NCBI RefSeq assembly: GCF_021729845.1
Contig: NZ_CP063397.1
Coordinates: forward strand, 2,556,001-2,620,000
DNA: 64,000 bases
From: Rhizobium sp. SL42
GTDB lineage: Bacteria; Pseudomonadota; Alphaproteobacteria; Rhizobiales; Rhizobiaceae
Reading direction: 5' to 3'
Part shown: piece by piece, positions 11,887 through 21,152 of the stretch
Layout: the number at the start of each line of letters is the position of its first letter
Numbering within the stretch: the stretch's first letter is position 1
Position numbers and translations under genes: made by a program
Notes under the pieces: generated by a model
Seen by the model: the letters and a program-made list of their open reading frames with translations, nothing else
Databases searched by the model: none
What the model was told of the DNA's origin: nothing

Positions 11887-14514
11887 GTGACGGACACACG
11901 AATGCGTGAGGTCGCCCCGCATGTCTCCCGCGGCCTGAATGACGCTCAGGTGGCCGATGCGCGAGCAAGGTGGGGCGTAAACAGTCTTCCCGTTGCGCCG
12001 CCGCCAGTATTTTTCACCGTCTTGTTGCGTCAGTTCTTAAGTCCGCTGATCTATATCCTGCTTGCCGCCGCAGGTCTTTCTCTTGTGCTTGGCAAGGCGA
12101 CAGACGCCGGCTTCATTGCGATCGTGCTTGTGATAAACGGCATGATCGGCGCCTTTCAGGAGTATTCTGCAGGAAAATCGGCGGATGCGTTGAGAGCCTT
12201 GGAGCAACCACAGGCGACCGTTATGCGGGATGGCGTGCGCCAAAGGCTGGATGCCGTTGAACTGGTGCCGGGAGACATCGCGCTCGTGGAGAGCGGCGAG
12301 AGGACGCCGGCCGACATCGAACTGCTTGCGGCGGAAGGGCTGCAATGTGACGAGGCCTCGCTAACGGGCGAATCAAGACCGGTGTCCAAATCTGTCGGCG
12401 AATTCGCCTATGCCGGGACCATGATAACACGCGGGCGGGCGACGGGCTGTGTTCGGTCGACAGGCAGCCGCACCGAACTTGGCCGCATTGCCGGGGCCGT
12501 TCAGGCTCCCGCCAGTGTCAGGCCGCCTCTGATGATCAGGATGGAGCAGTTTACCCGCCATATCGCCTATGCGGTCGGTGTGGCGATCGTCGTTCTGGTC
12601 TTGGGCGGCCTTTGGCGGGGGATGCCCCTGGTGGACCTGTTGACCATGTCCGTCGGCCTGGCCGTCAGTGCCATACCCGAGGGGCTACCGATCGCGATCA
12701 CCGTGGCGCTGGCCATCAGCATGCGTCGCATGGCGAAAGCCCATGTCATAGTCCGTCATTTGCCGGCCGTGGAGGCACTCGGTTCCTGCACGATGATCGC
12801 GACCGACAAGACGGGAACGTTGACGCTGAACGAACTCACCGTCACCGACATCCGACTGCCCGATGAAACCCATTGGGTGATCGATGCCGGTGCTCATGCT
12901 CCCGATGGCGCGATCCGCAGCCGGGATGGCAACCATGTCAAGGCAAGCGAAGCCGTATCGCTGTTGTTGCGGGCTGCAAGTCTGCCCAATGAAGCCGAGC
13001 TCGCGGGCCGTGACGGCTTGTGGGGTCCGAGCGGTGACACGGTCGATATCGCCCTGCTGACCGCCGCCCACAAGGCCGGCATGTCGAAAGCCAGTCTGTT
13101 AGAAGAATTTCCGTTGCATCGGCGCCTGCCTTACGAGCCGGAGCAGAAATATGCAGCTTCCTTTCATCATTCAGAAGACCGGCTTCGCATCTTTGCCAAG
13201 GGGGCGCCGGAGCGGTTGATCGCCATGTGTTCCAGCATGCAACTCGGCGATGAGGTGGTCGCACTCGATCCGCATCTGCTGGAGCGTCAGATCGCCGAAA
13301 TGGCCTGCGATGGTCTGCGCGTGCTCGCCTTTGCCGAAGGCGAGATGGAGCATGTCGGTCGCGATGGTCTCGGCGGCCATCTGCTGGTGGATCTGACTTT
13401 CCTCGGACTGGCCGGCATGCAGGACCCGATCCGGCCCGAGGTTCCAACCGCTATCGCCGCCTGCGAGACCGCCGGAATTGGTGTCGTCGTGGTGACCGGT
13501 GACGATCCGCGCACGGCAAGGGTGATCGCCGGCAGGGCAGGTATCCCGGTCGATGATCGTTCCGTGGCAACGGGCGACGAGGTGGCGGATGCTTTGGCAG
13601 AGGCGGAAAGTGTGCTGGATCAGCTGACACGCCGCATCCGTGTCTTCGCCCGTGTGAAGCCCGAGCAGAAGCTTTCCATCGTTCGCTCGCTGGCCCGCAA
13701 CGGTCACTTTGTTGCGGTCACCGGGGATGGGGTCAACGATGCCCCGGCGCTCAAGCATGCGCATGTGGGTGTGGCAATGGGCATGAAGGGTACGGATGTC
13801 GCCAAGGAGAGTGCCGACATCATCCTGACGGATGACAATTTTGCCTCCATCGTTGCCGGCATTGTCGAGGGCAGGGTAGCCTATGGCAATATCCGCAAGG
13901 TCGTCTTCATGCTCGTTGCGACCGGTGCAGCAGAGGTCCTGCTATTCCTGCTTGCCATGGTGCTCGGTCTGCCCATGCCGCTCAGTGCGGTACAACTTCT
14001 GTGGTTGAACCTTGTCACCAATGGCGTCCAGGACGTGGCACTGGTGACAGAGCCCGCGGAAGGCGATGAGCTTACCCGCCCGGCTCGCCGGCCGGATGAG
14101 GCACTCTTCGACCGTCTGATGCTGCGCCGTCTGGTCGTGGCGACCTTGGTCATGGGCCTCGGCGGCTTTGCCGTGTTTTATACCCTTCTGAATACCGGCA
14201 TGGCACCGATCCAGGCAAGCAATCTCCTGCTCGTCCTGTTTATCCTCTTCGAGAATGTCCAGTGCTTAGCCAGCCGCTCCGAACGGCGCTCTGTCTTCGG
14301 CCAGTCGCCCTTTACCAATCCGTATTTGCTGCTCGGCATCATTGGCTCACAGGCGCTGCACCTTGCGGCCATGTATCTGCCCGGATTGAGCGATGTGCTC
14401 GGCATAGCCCCGATCGCGGCAACCGACTGGCTTCTACTTTTCGGCATCTCCCTGCTTGTTCTCGCCGTCAGCGAAATGGACAAGGCCTTCGAATGCCGCC
14501 GCTCCAACCACTGA
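11887..14514 (+). CDS. P-type cation-transporting ATPase (P2-like)
   Basis: This is an ion pump of about 875 residues. It shows an actuator domain with DEASLTGES, the M4 motif AIPEGLPIAI, the phosphorylation site DKTGTLT (Asp near residue 307), a nucleotide-binding domain with KGAPERL, and the hinge TGDGVNDAPALK, then a six-helix C-terminal membrane region. The M4 Glu and an Glu in M5 (GAAEVLLF) fit Ca-pump ligands, but M6 reads NLVTNG where Ca pumps have NLVTDG, so the ion is not certain. The start is uncertain: GTG 11887 is chosen for length; ATG 11902 and TTG 11809 are alternatives. It stands alone between ppiD and gltA. Confidence 0.88.
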   Translation: MTDTRMREVAPHVSRGLNDAQVADARARWGVNSLPVAPPPVFFTVLLRQFLSPLIYILLAAAGLSLVLGKATDAGFIAIVLVINGMIGAFQEYSAGKSADALRALEQPQATVMRDGVRQRLDAVELVPGDIALVESGERTPADIELLAAEGLQCDEASLTGESRPVSKSVGEFAYAGTMITRGRATGCVRSTGSRTELGRIAGAVQAPASVRPPLMIRMEQFTRHIAYAVGVAIVVLVLGGLWRGMPLVDLLTMSVGLAVSAIPEGLPIAITVALAISMRRMAKAHVIVRHLPAVEALGSCTMIATDKTGTLTLNELTVTDIRLPDETHWVIDAGAHAPDGAIRSRDGNHVKASEAVSLLLRAASLPNEAELAGRDGLWGPSGDTVDIALLTAAHKAGMSKASLLEEFPLHRRLPYEPEQKYAASFHHSEDRLRIFAKGAPERLIAMCSSMQLGDEVVALDPHLLERQIAEMACDGLRVLAFAEGEMEHVGRDGLGGHLLVDLTFLGLAGMQDPIRPEVPTAIAACETAGIGVVVVTGDDPRTARVIAGRAGIPVDDRSVATGDEVADALAEAESVLDQLTRRIRVFARVKPEQKLSIVRSLARNGHFVAVTGDGVNDAPALKHAHVGVAMGMKGTDVAKESADIILTDDNFASIVAGIVEGRVAYGNIRKVVFMLVATGAAEVLLFLLAMVLGLPMPLSAVQLLWLNLVTNGVQDVALVTEPAEGDELTRPARRPDEALFDRLMLRRLVVATLVMGLGGFAVFYTLLNTGMAPIQASNLLLVLFILFENVQCLASRSERRSVFGQSPFTNPYLLLGIIGSQALHLAAMYLPGLSDVLGIAPIAATDWLLLFGISLLVLAVSEMDKAFECRRSNH

Positions 14515-14525
14515 CTGGAAAATGG

Positions 14526-14556
14526 AAAAGGCCGGCGGATCATCTCCGCCGGCCTT
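14526..14556 (-). terminator. Rho-independent terminator of gltA
   Basis: A 12-base perfect stem AAGGCCGGCGGA (14528-14539) pairs with 14545-14556 around a 5-base loop. Read on the minus strand it is followed by TTTT, so it fits termination of gltA. On the plus strand there is little T run, so it may only partly stop the ATPase transcript. Confidence 0.8.
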
Positions 14557-14585
14557 CGTGCATTGAAGTCCAGAATTGCTGACGA

Positions 14586-15875
14586 TCAGCGCTTGGGCAC
14601 CGGCAGGTAGTCGCGCTGCGGCGAGCCGGTATAGAGCTGGCGCGGGCGGCCGATGCGCTGCTGCGGATCCTCGATCATTTCGTTCCACTGGGCGATCCAG
14701 CCGACGGTGCGGGCGAGCGCGAACAGAACGGTGAACATGGTCGTGGGGAAGCCAAGCGCGCGAAGCGTGATGCCGGAATAGAAGTCGACATTCGGGTAGA
14801 GCTTCTTTTCCTTGAAATACGGGTCGCTGAGCGCGATCTTTTCGAGCTCCAGAGCGACCTGCATCAGCGGATCGTCGCCATGACCGGTCGCTTCCAGCAC
14901 TTCGTACATGGTCTTCTGCATGATCTTGGCGCGCGGATCGTAGTTCTTGTAGACGCGGTGGCCAAAGCCCATCAGGCGGAACGGGTCGTTCTTGTCCTTG
15001 GCGCGGGCGATGTATTCCGGAATGCGATCAACGGTGCCGATTTCCATCAGCATGTTGAGTGCCGCTTCGTTGGCTCCGCCATGTGCAGGGCCCCAGAGGC
15101 AGGCGATTCCGGCCGCGATGCAGGCGAACGGGTTGGCACCCGAGGAGCCTGCCAGGCGAACGGTCGAGGTCGATGCGTTCTGCTCATGGTCGGCGTGCAG
15201 GATGAAGATGCGGTCCATGGCGCGGGCGAGAACCGGGTTCACCTGGTATTCCTCGCAAGGAACGGCAAAGCACATGCGCAGGAAGTTCGACGCATAGTCC
15301 AGGTCGTTCTTCGGGTAAACAAAGGGCTGGCCGATATGGTACTTGTAGGCCATGGCGGCGATCGTCGGCATCTTGGCGATCATGCGCAGCGAAGCGACCA
15401 TGCGCTGGTGCGGATCGGTGATGTCGGTCGAGTCGTGGTAGAAGGCCGAGAGCGCGCCGACCGTGCCGACCATGACCGCCATCGGATGGGCGTCGCGACG
15501 AAAGCCGGTAAAGAAACGGCTCATCTGTTCATGCACCATGGTGTGATGCGTGACACGATGGTCGAAGTCCTTCTTCTGGGCGGCTGTCGGCAGTTCGCCA
15601 TAGAGAAGCAGGTAGCAGACTTCCAGGAAGTCGCCCTTCTCGGCCAGTTGCTCGATTGGATAGCCGCGATGCAGGAGAACGCCTTCGTCGCCGTCGATAT
15701 AGGTGATCTTGGATTCGCACGACGCCGTCGAGGTGAAGCCCGGGTCGTAGGTGAAGGCGCCGGTGTGCTTGTACAGGGCAGCGATATCGATCACGTCAGG
15801 GCCGATGGTTCCACCCTTGACGGTCAGGTCAACCGTCTGTTCGCCGAGTTTCAAAGAAGCGCTCTTGTCCGTCAT
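14586..15875 (-). CDS. gltA: Citrate synthase
   Basis: The enzyme condenses acetyl-CoA and oxaloacetate at the entry to the citric acid cycle. The 429-residue protein is the long type II (hexameric, NADH-sensitive family) form. It has the catalytic His in [29 protein letters not shown], the second His in [13 protein letters not shown], and the catalytic Asp in NVDFYSGI. The ATG at 15875 follows GGAGGATT, a strong ribosome site; an upstream in-frame ATG at 15923 lacks one. The gene is divergent from comEC, with a 14-base perfect palindrome in the shared upstream region. Confidence 0.97.
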   Translation of the reverse strand: MTDKSASLKLGEQTVDLTVKGGTIGPDVIDIAALYKHTGAFTYDPGFTSTASCESKITYIDGDEGVLLHRGYPIEQLAEKGDFLEVCYLLLYGELPTAAQKKDFDHRVTHHTMVHEQMSRFFTGFRRDAHPMAVMVGTVGALSAFYHDSTDITDPHQRMVASLRMIAKMPTIAAMAYKYHIGQPFVYPKNDLDYASNFLRMCFAVPCEEYQVNPVLARAMDRIFILHADHEQNASTSTVRLAGSSGANPFACIAAGIACLWGPAHGGANEAALNMLMEIGTVDRIPEYIARAKDKNDPFRLMGFGHRVYKNYDPRAKIMQKTMYEVLEATGHGDDPLMQVALELEKIALSDPYFKEKKLYPNVDFYSGITLRALGFPTTMFTVLFALARTVGWIAQWNEMIEDPQQRIGRPRQLYTGSPQRDYLPVPKR

Positions 15876-16014
15876 GCTAATCCTCCGGAATTGGCGGGAC
15901 GGCGTCTCGATAAAAGGCGCCATCGGTTAAGCGTATGGATGTAGCTATATGATACGGAAGTTAATGCCAAGCTATCCAAAGGGCAAATTGTGCATCGCGA
16001 AATCGGCAACAATC

Positions 16015-16028
16015 GAACCGATCGGTTC
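16015..16028. promoter_or_regulatory. Perfect 14-base palindrome between gltA and comEC
   Basis: GAACCGATCGGTTC reads the same on both strands and lies about 140 bases from each start in the divergent gltA/comEC region. Such symmetry is typical of a dimeric repressor operator, but the binding protein is unknown. The rest of 15876-16155 shows no gene; a G/C hairpin-like CGGGGCTTTTTCCCG is seen near 16118-16132. Confidence 0.45.
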
Positions 16029-16155
16029 TAATCGTTTGAAGTTGCAAAGGCTTTCCGACCTGGCCTTTATGCACGCATTGATTGTTGATGAAAAACCTTT
16101 AGTCTCTGGGCTTTAACGGGGCTTTTTCCCGGCAGTGGCGAGGGACGGGTTGCAC

Positions 16156-18672
16156 GTGTCTGACTTGGCGCAGAGCGAGACCGCAATGGCCGACGCAGTC
16201 GCGCAAGGCGGTGCGGCGCTGCCCGATAGGTCGCCTGCGGTCGAACGGCAGGCAGTCGCTGCAAGACGGACCAACTCGCCTCTGATCTACTGGCGCGCAC
16301 GCTGTGAAAGGCTTCCCGCGGTATGCACGGCCGCCCTCGCGCTTGAAGCGCGCCACGGCCATTTTTTTCACTTCGTACCGGTATGCCTCGGGACGGGGGC
16401 CGCGCTCTGGTTCGTCCTCCCTGCGCCACCACCGGCAGCCGTTACAGTCTGCATTTTTGCAGTGCTGTTGTCCGGCATCGGGGTGAAGAATGCGCCTGCA
16501 TCGGCAGCACATGCCATGTTTTGCGCTGCAGCATTGTTCTGTGCCGGCATGCTGCTTGCGGAATGGCAGACGCGGAGCGTCGCAACCACTGTGCTCGACC
16601 AGCCGGTGGTGACGATCGTTACCGGGGTGGTCGAACGTCGGGAGGCGGGAGCCGCCGGGGAATGGCGCTATGTCATGCGGCTAACGGGTACACTTGAGCC
16701 GCAACTGCGCCGCCCGCCCGAGCGCATCTCCATCCTTGCCCGCAGCCGCCATGAGCCGCTGCCGATTGGTGCTACGGCAACCGGACGTGCCCGCCTGTCG
16801 CCGCCGTCAGGCCCCGCGCTGCCCGGAATGAACGATTTCGCATTTGCCAGCTATTTTTCCGGTATCGGTGCCGTTGGCTTCTTTCTCGGCCCACCCGCGG
16901 CGGTCACTCCGCCGCGGCTCACGCCCTCGCTTTCGGGGCCGCCATGGACTGAATCGGGACCGCAAACCGGCTACGAATACTGGGGTGAATTCTGGCAGGT
17001 GTTGGATCGGCAGTTGTTTGCGCTGCGCGACCAGATCTCCACCCGCATTCGAACCGTTGTGCCAGGCGATCCCGGCGCATTTGCCGCATCGATCATCACC
17101 GGTGAGAGGCGGTCGATGTCCAAGGGTGCAACTGAAGCGCTGCGTCTGTCCGGCCTTGCCCATATCACGGCGATCTCCGGCCTCAATATGGCGCTCGCTG
17201 CCGGGATCTTCTTTGTCGGCCTGCGCGCCAGCCTCAGCCTGTTTCCGGTCTTGGCCCAGGCCTATCCGGTGAAGAAGATCGCTGCGGCTGGCGCACTTCT
17301 GGCGGTAACCGGCTATGTGCTGATTTCCGGTTATCAGGTCTCGGCAGTGAGGGCCTATCTGATGACTTCGATCATGCTGGTGGCTGTGCTTGTTGACCGT
17401 CCCGCGATCAGCCTGCGCAACCTTGCTCTGGCCGCGACCATCATCCTGATCGTCCAGCCCTCTGCCGTGCTGGGCCCCAGTTTCCAGATGTCGTTTGCGG
17501 CCACCGCGGCGCTGATCGCCGGTTACGCTGGCTGGCGATCGAGACCCAGACACCTGCTTCCACGCTTTCGCGCGCGCAAATACGTCGTGCTTGCGACCTT
17601 GGGGCGCTTTTTCGGCGGGACGTTGGCGACCTCCCTGATCGGCGGACTGGCGACGGCGATATTTGCAATCAACCATTTTCATCGGCTTTCGACCCACAGC
17701 CTCGAGGCCAATCTGATTGCCATGCCGTTGATATCTCTGATTGTGATGCCGGCAGGCTTTGTTGCGATGATTCTCATGCCGCTCGGGCTCGACGCCCCAT
17801 TCCTAATTGTCATGGGCTACGGCCTCGAATGGGTCCTGCTTGTCGCCCGGGAGATTGCAGGATGGGGTGACGGTTACGCGTTCACGCGTCAACCGGACTG
17901 GCTCCTGCCGCTGACCGTTGCCGGTTTTCTGCTGTTGACGCTTTTGCGCAGTCCTTTGCGTCATGCGGGGACCGTCGTGATGGCCGTCACCTTGCTGGCG
18001 GCGGCCCTTTCGAACCAGAAGCCGAGGGCCGATCTGGTCGTCAGTGAAGACGGGCGGTTGGTAGGATTCTGGCCGGGCACGACAGCAACGCCGACGGAGG
18101 GTGATCGGATCGCCACCAACCGCATCCGCCCGCCCGCTTTCATCTTCGATCAATGGCAGCCCGCGCTCGGCGTTACCGCCGCGATTGCGCCACAGACAAT
18201 GTCCGGTCCTGCAGTCGACGCTGTTTCGCCGGACAGGCCAAGGCGCACGCCTCTGTCGGAAATGGAAATCTCTGTGGCCCGTCAACGGCTCGAAGATCTT
18301 CTCGCCTCAGCCGGCAACCGGTATTTCACCTGCACCAAGAGCGCCTGCGCCGCCGTGCTTGACGGTTGGCGCATCATCACGCTCGACCGCCACGAGGTGA
18401 CGGGCATCGCCTGTGATCTAGCCGATCTTGTCATCGTTTCCCAGCGCCCGGGTTTTGACGACTGCCGGTCCGGCGCGCGGCTGATTTCGGCTGACAGTCT
18501 GCGCAGTAGCGGAACCCTCGAAATCTTCCTTCGTGATCGCTCCAGCCGCACGCTGACGATCGTCCCTTCCTTTGCCGGTCCGTCGCGTCCCTGGACGCGT
18601 CACCGCCTGTATGATTGGCAAAACGGTTCGCAAGCCGAAAGCCATTCGGCCGACCTGCTTTCCCAGCAGTAG
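16156..18672 (+). CDS. comEC: ComEC/Rec2 family DNA-channel protein
   Basis: The polytopic membrane protein of about 838 residues has an N-terminal soluble/DUF4131-like region (about 70-260) and the Competence domain (about 290-570). The core motif is TGERRSMSKGATEALRLSG followed by HITAISGLNMAL, which is diagnostic. In naturally competent bacteria ComEC carries single-stranded DNA across the inner membrane. The C-terminal 200 residues show no HxHxDH metallo-beta-lactamase motif, so the nuclease-like domain of longer ComEC proteins seems to be absent. The start is uncertain between GTG 16135, GTG 16156 (AGGGA ten bases upstream) and ATG 16186. No other competence gene is nearby. Confidence 0.9.
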   Translation: MSDLAQSETAMADAVAQGGAALPDRSPAVERQAVAARRTNSPLIYWRARCERLPAVCTAALALEARHGHFFHFVPVCLGTGAALWFVLPAPPPAAVTVCIFAVLLSGIGVKNAPASAAHAMFCAAALFCAGMLLAEWQTRSVATTVLDQPVVTIVTGVVERREAGAAGEWRYVMRLTGTLEPQLRRPPERISILARSRHEPLPIGATATGRARLSPPSGPALPGMNDFAFASYFSGIGAVGFFLGPPAAVTPPRLTPSLSGPPWTESGPQTGYEYWGEFWQVLDRQLFALRDQISTRIRTVVPGDPGAFAASIITGERRSMSKGATEALRLSGLAHITAISGLNMALAAGIFFVGLRASLSLFPVLAQAYPVKKIAAAGALLAVTGYVLISGYQVSAVRAYLMTSIMLVAVLVDRPAISLRNLALAATIILIVQPSAVLGPSFQMSFAATAALIAGYAGWRSRPRHLLPRFRARKYVVLATLGRFFGGTLATSLIGGLATAIFAINHFHRLSTHSLEANLIAMPLISLIVMPAGFVAMILMPLGLDAPFLIVMGYGLEWVLLVAREIAGWGDGYAFTRQPDWLLPLTVAGFLLLTLLRSPLRHAGTVVMAVTLLAAALSNQKPRADLVVSEDGRLVGFWPGTTATPTEGDRIATNRIRPPAFIFDQWQPALGVTAAIAPQTMSGPAVDAVSPDRPRRTPLSEMEISVARQRLEDLLASAGNRYFTCTKSACAAVLDGWRIITLDRHEVTGIACDLADLVIVSQRPGFDDCRSGARLISADSLRSSGTLEIFLRDRSSRTLTIVPSFAGPSRPWTRHRLYDWQNGSQAESHSADLLSQQ

Positions 18673-18752
18673 TCTGGCAACATGGAGCGGAACCGGGGGA
18701 GAGCAGGCCAAATGGCGCGACCGAAAAGACGAGCAGACGCCGGCACGACCCG

Positions 18753-19472
18753 TCAGTGATAGCGGCGGATGAGGCCGACGAGCTTGCCCTGGATCTTCAC
18801 CCGGTCTGGCCCGAAAATGCGCGTCTCGTAGGCCGGATTGGCCGCCTCCAGCGCGATCGATGCCCCACGCCGGCGAAAGCGCTTCAGCGTAGCCTCTTCG
18901 TCGTCAACCAGGGCCACGACGATGTCGCCGGGATTGGCGTTGGATGCATTGCGGATGATCACGGTGTCGCCGTCGAGAATGCCGGCATCGATCATCGAAT
19001 CGCCCTTGACCTCCAGCGCATAGTGCTCGCCCGAGCCGATCATCTCGGCCGGTACGGTGATGTCATGGGTATTGTTCTGGATGGCAGAGATTGGAACACC
19101 TGCGGCGATCCGGCCCATGACCGGAACGCTCACCGATGCGGATCCGCCGTCAGGGGACGACTTGCTCGGCGCAGCTGGTGCCGGCGGTGTCTTGCCAAGG
19201 CTGCCTTCTATCACGCTGGGCGCAAAGCCGCGCCGTGGCTGCAGGCTCGGCGTATAGGCTTCCGGCAGCTTGATGACTTCAAGCGCTCGAGCCCTGTTCG
19301 GCAGGCGGCGGATGAAGCCGCGCTCCTCCAGTGCCGTGATCAACCGGTGAATCCCGGATTTCGACGCCAGATCGAGTGCGTCCTTCATTTCGTCGAAAGA
19401 GGGAGGCACGCCGGATTCCTTCATCCGTTCATGGATGAATAGAAGCAGTTCCTGTTGCTTGCGCGTCAGCAT
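18753..19472 (-). CDS. lexA: LexA repressor, SOS regulator and self-cleaving protease
   Basis: LexA represses DNA-damage genes and cleaves itself when RecA filaments form. The 239-residue protein has an N-terminal winged HTH starting [17 protein letters not shown], a linker with Pro/Ala-rich sequence (about 100-125), and a S24 protease domain. The cleavage bond is Ala-Gly in GRIAAGVP, the nucleophile Ser is in KGDSMIDAG, and the Lys is in [10 protein letters not shown]. The start at 19472 gives the normal alphaproteobacterial length; longer in-frame sequence upstream overlaps the operator and is not coding. A GTTC-N7-GTTC box lies 47 bases upstream, so it is probably autoregulated. Confidence 0.97.
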   Translation of the reverse strand: MLTRKQQELLLFIHERMKESGVPPSFDEMKDALDLASKSGIHRLITALEERGFIRRLPNRARALEVIKLPEAYTPSLQPRRGFAPSVIEGSLGKTPPAPAAPSKSSPDGGSASVSVPVMGRIAAGVPISAIQNNTHDITVPAEMIGSGEHYALEVKGDSMIDAGILDGDTVIIRNASNANPGDIVVALVDDEEATLKRFRRRGASIALEAANPAYETRIFGPDRVKIQGKLVGLIRRYH

Positions 19473-19518
19473 ATGCGATGCCCCAATTGGTGAAACAAAT
19501 ACAGAACAGACACTATAT

Positions 19519-19533
19519 GTTCCATATGTGTTC
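19519..19533. promoter_or_regulatory. LexA operator (SOS box) upstream of lexA
   Basis: The sequence GTTC-catatgt-GTTC matches the direct-repeat SOS box GTTC-N7-GTTC known for alphaproteobacteria. It lies 47 bases upstream of the lexA ATG on the opposite reading direction (GAAC-N7-GAAC on the coding strand). An extra GAAC at 19504-19507 is close by. This supports autoregulation of lexA. Confidence 0.85.
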
Positions 19534-19607
19534 CGCAAGGGGATAAATTTCCGTGAACTTTGCATGTGATTTGCTGACCGACTGCGAAAAAAATCGCCAA
19601 TGCCAAT

Positions 19608-19730
19608 TTACTCGGGTGGCCGCGGCGCACCAAAGCCGTCGGCATAGACACCGTCTTCAATCGTAGCGACGGTGCGGTGTTCCGGGTCGATGGCATCGTG
19701 CGTTGATAAGTCCGTGCGGACAGGGCTCAC
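19608..19730 (-). CDS. Possible 40-residue small protein or gene remnant
   Basis: A short frame opens with GTG at 19730 and ends with TAA at 19608, upstream of lexA on the same strand. Its translation contains HDAIDPEHRTVATIEDG and VYADGFGAPRPPE, a composition that looks like real protein rather than random frame. No good ribosome site precedes the GTG, and the frame stays open further upstream without an ATG. It may be the tail of a lost gene left between the secretion locus and lexA. I do not recognise a family. The remainder of 19473-19796 holds the lexA operator and no other gene. Confidence 0.25.
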   Translation of the reverse strand: MSPVRTDLSTHDAIDPEHRTVATIEDGVYADGFGAPRPPE

Positions 19731-19796
19731 GGCAGCGGTCTGTCCTGTGGCGCAAGTATTGGACCGGGGTTGGTGTAGCCCCCGGTCGCTGATGGG

Positions 19797-21140
19797 TCAC
19801 TGTTCGGAAAAGGCGCGCGACATGCTGTCGGTAATCGGTCTGGCGATATAGTTGAAGAAGGTGCGCTCGTTGGTCTGGATCATCACTTCGGCCGGCATGC
19901 CGGGTGTCGGCGTGAAGCCATGAACCCGTGCCAGTTCCGTTGGTGGAATGTTGATCCGGGCGAGATAGACGTCATGCGGGGCGGTCGACGTATTGCCGGA
20001 TTGCTGCAGCGCGTCCGCCGACAGGTAGAAGACATCGCCCTTGAGCACGGGCGTCGTTCTCTGGTTCAGGGCAACCAGCCGAATGGTGGCCGACTGGCCC
20101 AGCTTGACGCTGTCGATGTCGTTGCGCGGGATCTGAGCTTCGATGATCAGCGGCACGCCGGCGGGCAGGATTTCGAGGATTGCCTTGCCGCTTTCGATGA
20201 CACCGCCGTTGGTGTGATAGTGGATCCGGACGACGGTGCCGGAAACCGGCGCATTGATTGTCGCGCGCTCGAGGATATTGGCCGCTTCCCGCAACTGCTC
20301 CCGCACCATGTCGCGCTCGCTCTGAATGGCCTGCAGCCGCTCGAGTGCATCTTCGCGATAGGCACTTTCCGCGCGCAACACTTCCTGCTCGCCCTTCGTC
20401 CGTTGTGCCTGGGTCTCGGCGATTTCCGCCTCAAGCCGTCCGATCTGGCCGTCCGCCTCGGCGATGGCCCGCAGCAGAGCCTTGACCTCGTTGGCCCGGG
20501 CCACGCCCTTTTCCAGCAGGATCTGCTTTGCGGCATATTCATCCTTCAGCAGTTCGAGCTGGCGGATGGACGCATCGCGTTGCCTTGTATAGCCAATTTC
20601 GCGGAATTCGAGTGCCCGGATGTTTTGTTGCAGCAAGGCGCTCTCGCTGGAGAGCTTTTGCCGCTGCGCCCTGAAATTCAGCTGCTGGCTGACCAGGATC
20701 GCCCAGACGTCGGGATCGCCGCGGTGTTCTTTCAGCAACGAGGAAAGATCCAGTTTCTCGACGGTCTCGAACTGCGCGGTCAGCCGCGCCGCCGTCACAT
20801 CCAGTCGCATGCGGCGTAGGAACAGTTCACGTTTTTTCGCCTGGGCCGCAGTCTCGTCCAGTTGCACGAGAGCCTGTCCTTCGACCACCTGATCGCCTTC
20901 GCTGACGAGGATTTGCTCGATAATGCCACCCTCCAGATGCTGGAGGATCTTGTTCTGGCCGGTCGCGACGAAGCTGCCTTGGGCAATGACCGCAGCGGCA
21001 AGCGGCGCGGTCGATGCCCAAGTGCCGAACCCGCCGAAGGCGATGGCCATCAGAACGAGGCCGATAATCGTCTGCTTGCTGATCGACCGTGGCACGTCGG
21101 AATACCACTCGATATCGTGGACTTTGGCGATGTCTACCAT
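19797..21140 (-). CDS. Type I secretion periplasmic adaptor (HlyD family)
   Basis: The 447-residue protein has a short cytoplasmic N-terminus, one membrane anchor (about residues 22-45) and the HlyD layout. A lipoyl-like half (QHLEGGIIEQILVSEGDQV) is followed by a long coiled-coil hairpin (about 105-285, rich in Glu/Gln/Arg) and a beta-barrel part (PVSGTVVRIHYHTNGGVIE, then PGMPAEVMIQT near the C-terminus). It should link the inner-membrane ABC exporter to an outer-membrane TolC channel. It starts 12 bases after the exporter gene, so the two are co-translated. No TolC gene is in the window. Confidence 0.93.
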   Translation of the reverse strand: MVDIAKVHDIEWYSDVPRSISKQTIIGLVLMAIAFGGFGTWASTAPLAAAVIAQGSFVATGQNKILQHLEGGIIEQILVSEGDQVVEGQALVQLDETAAQAKKRELFLRRMRLDVTAARLTAQFETVEKLDLSSLLKEHRGDPDVWAILVSQQLNFRAQRQKLSSESALLQQNIRALEFREIGYTRQRDASIRQLELLKDEYAAKQILLEKGVARANEVKALLRAIAEADGQIGRLEAEIAETQAQRTKGEQEVLRAESAYREDALERLQAIQSERDMVREQLREAANILERATINAPVSGTVVRIHYHTNGGVIESGKAILEILPAGVPLIIEAQIPRNDIDSVKLGQSATIRLVALNQRTTPVLKGDVFYLSADALQQSGNTSTAPHDVYLARINIPPTELARVHGFTPTPGMPAEVMIQTNERTFFNYIARPITDSMSRAFSEQ

Positions 21141-21152
21141 GCACGTCGCCTC

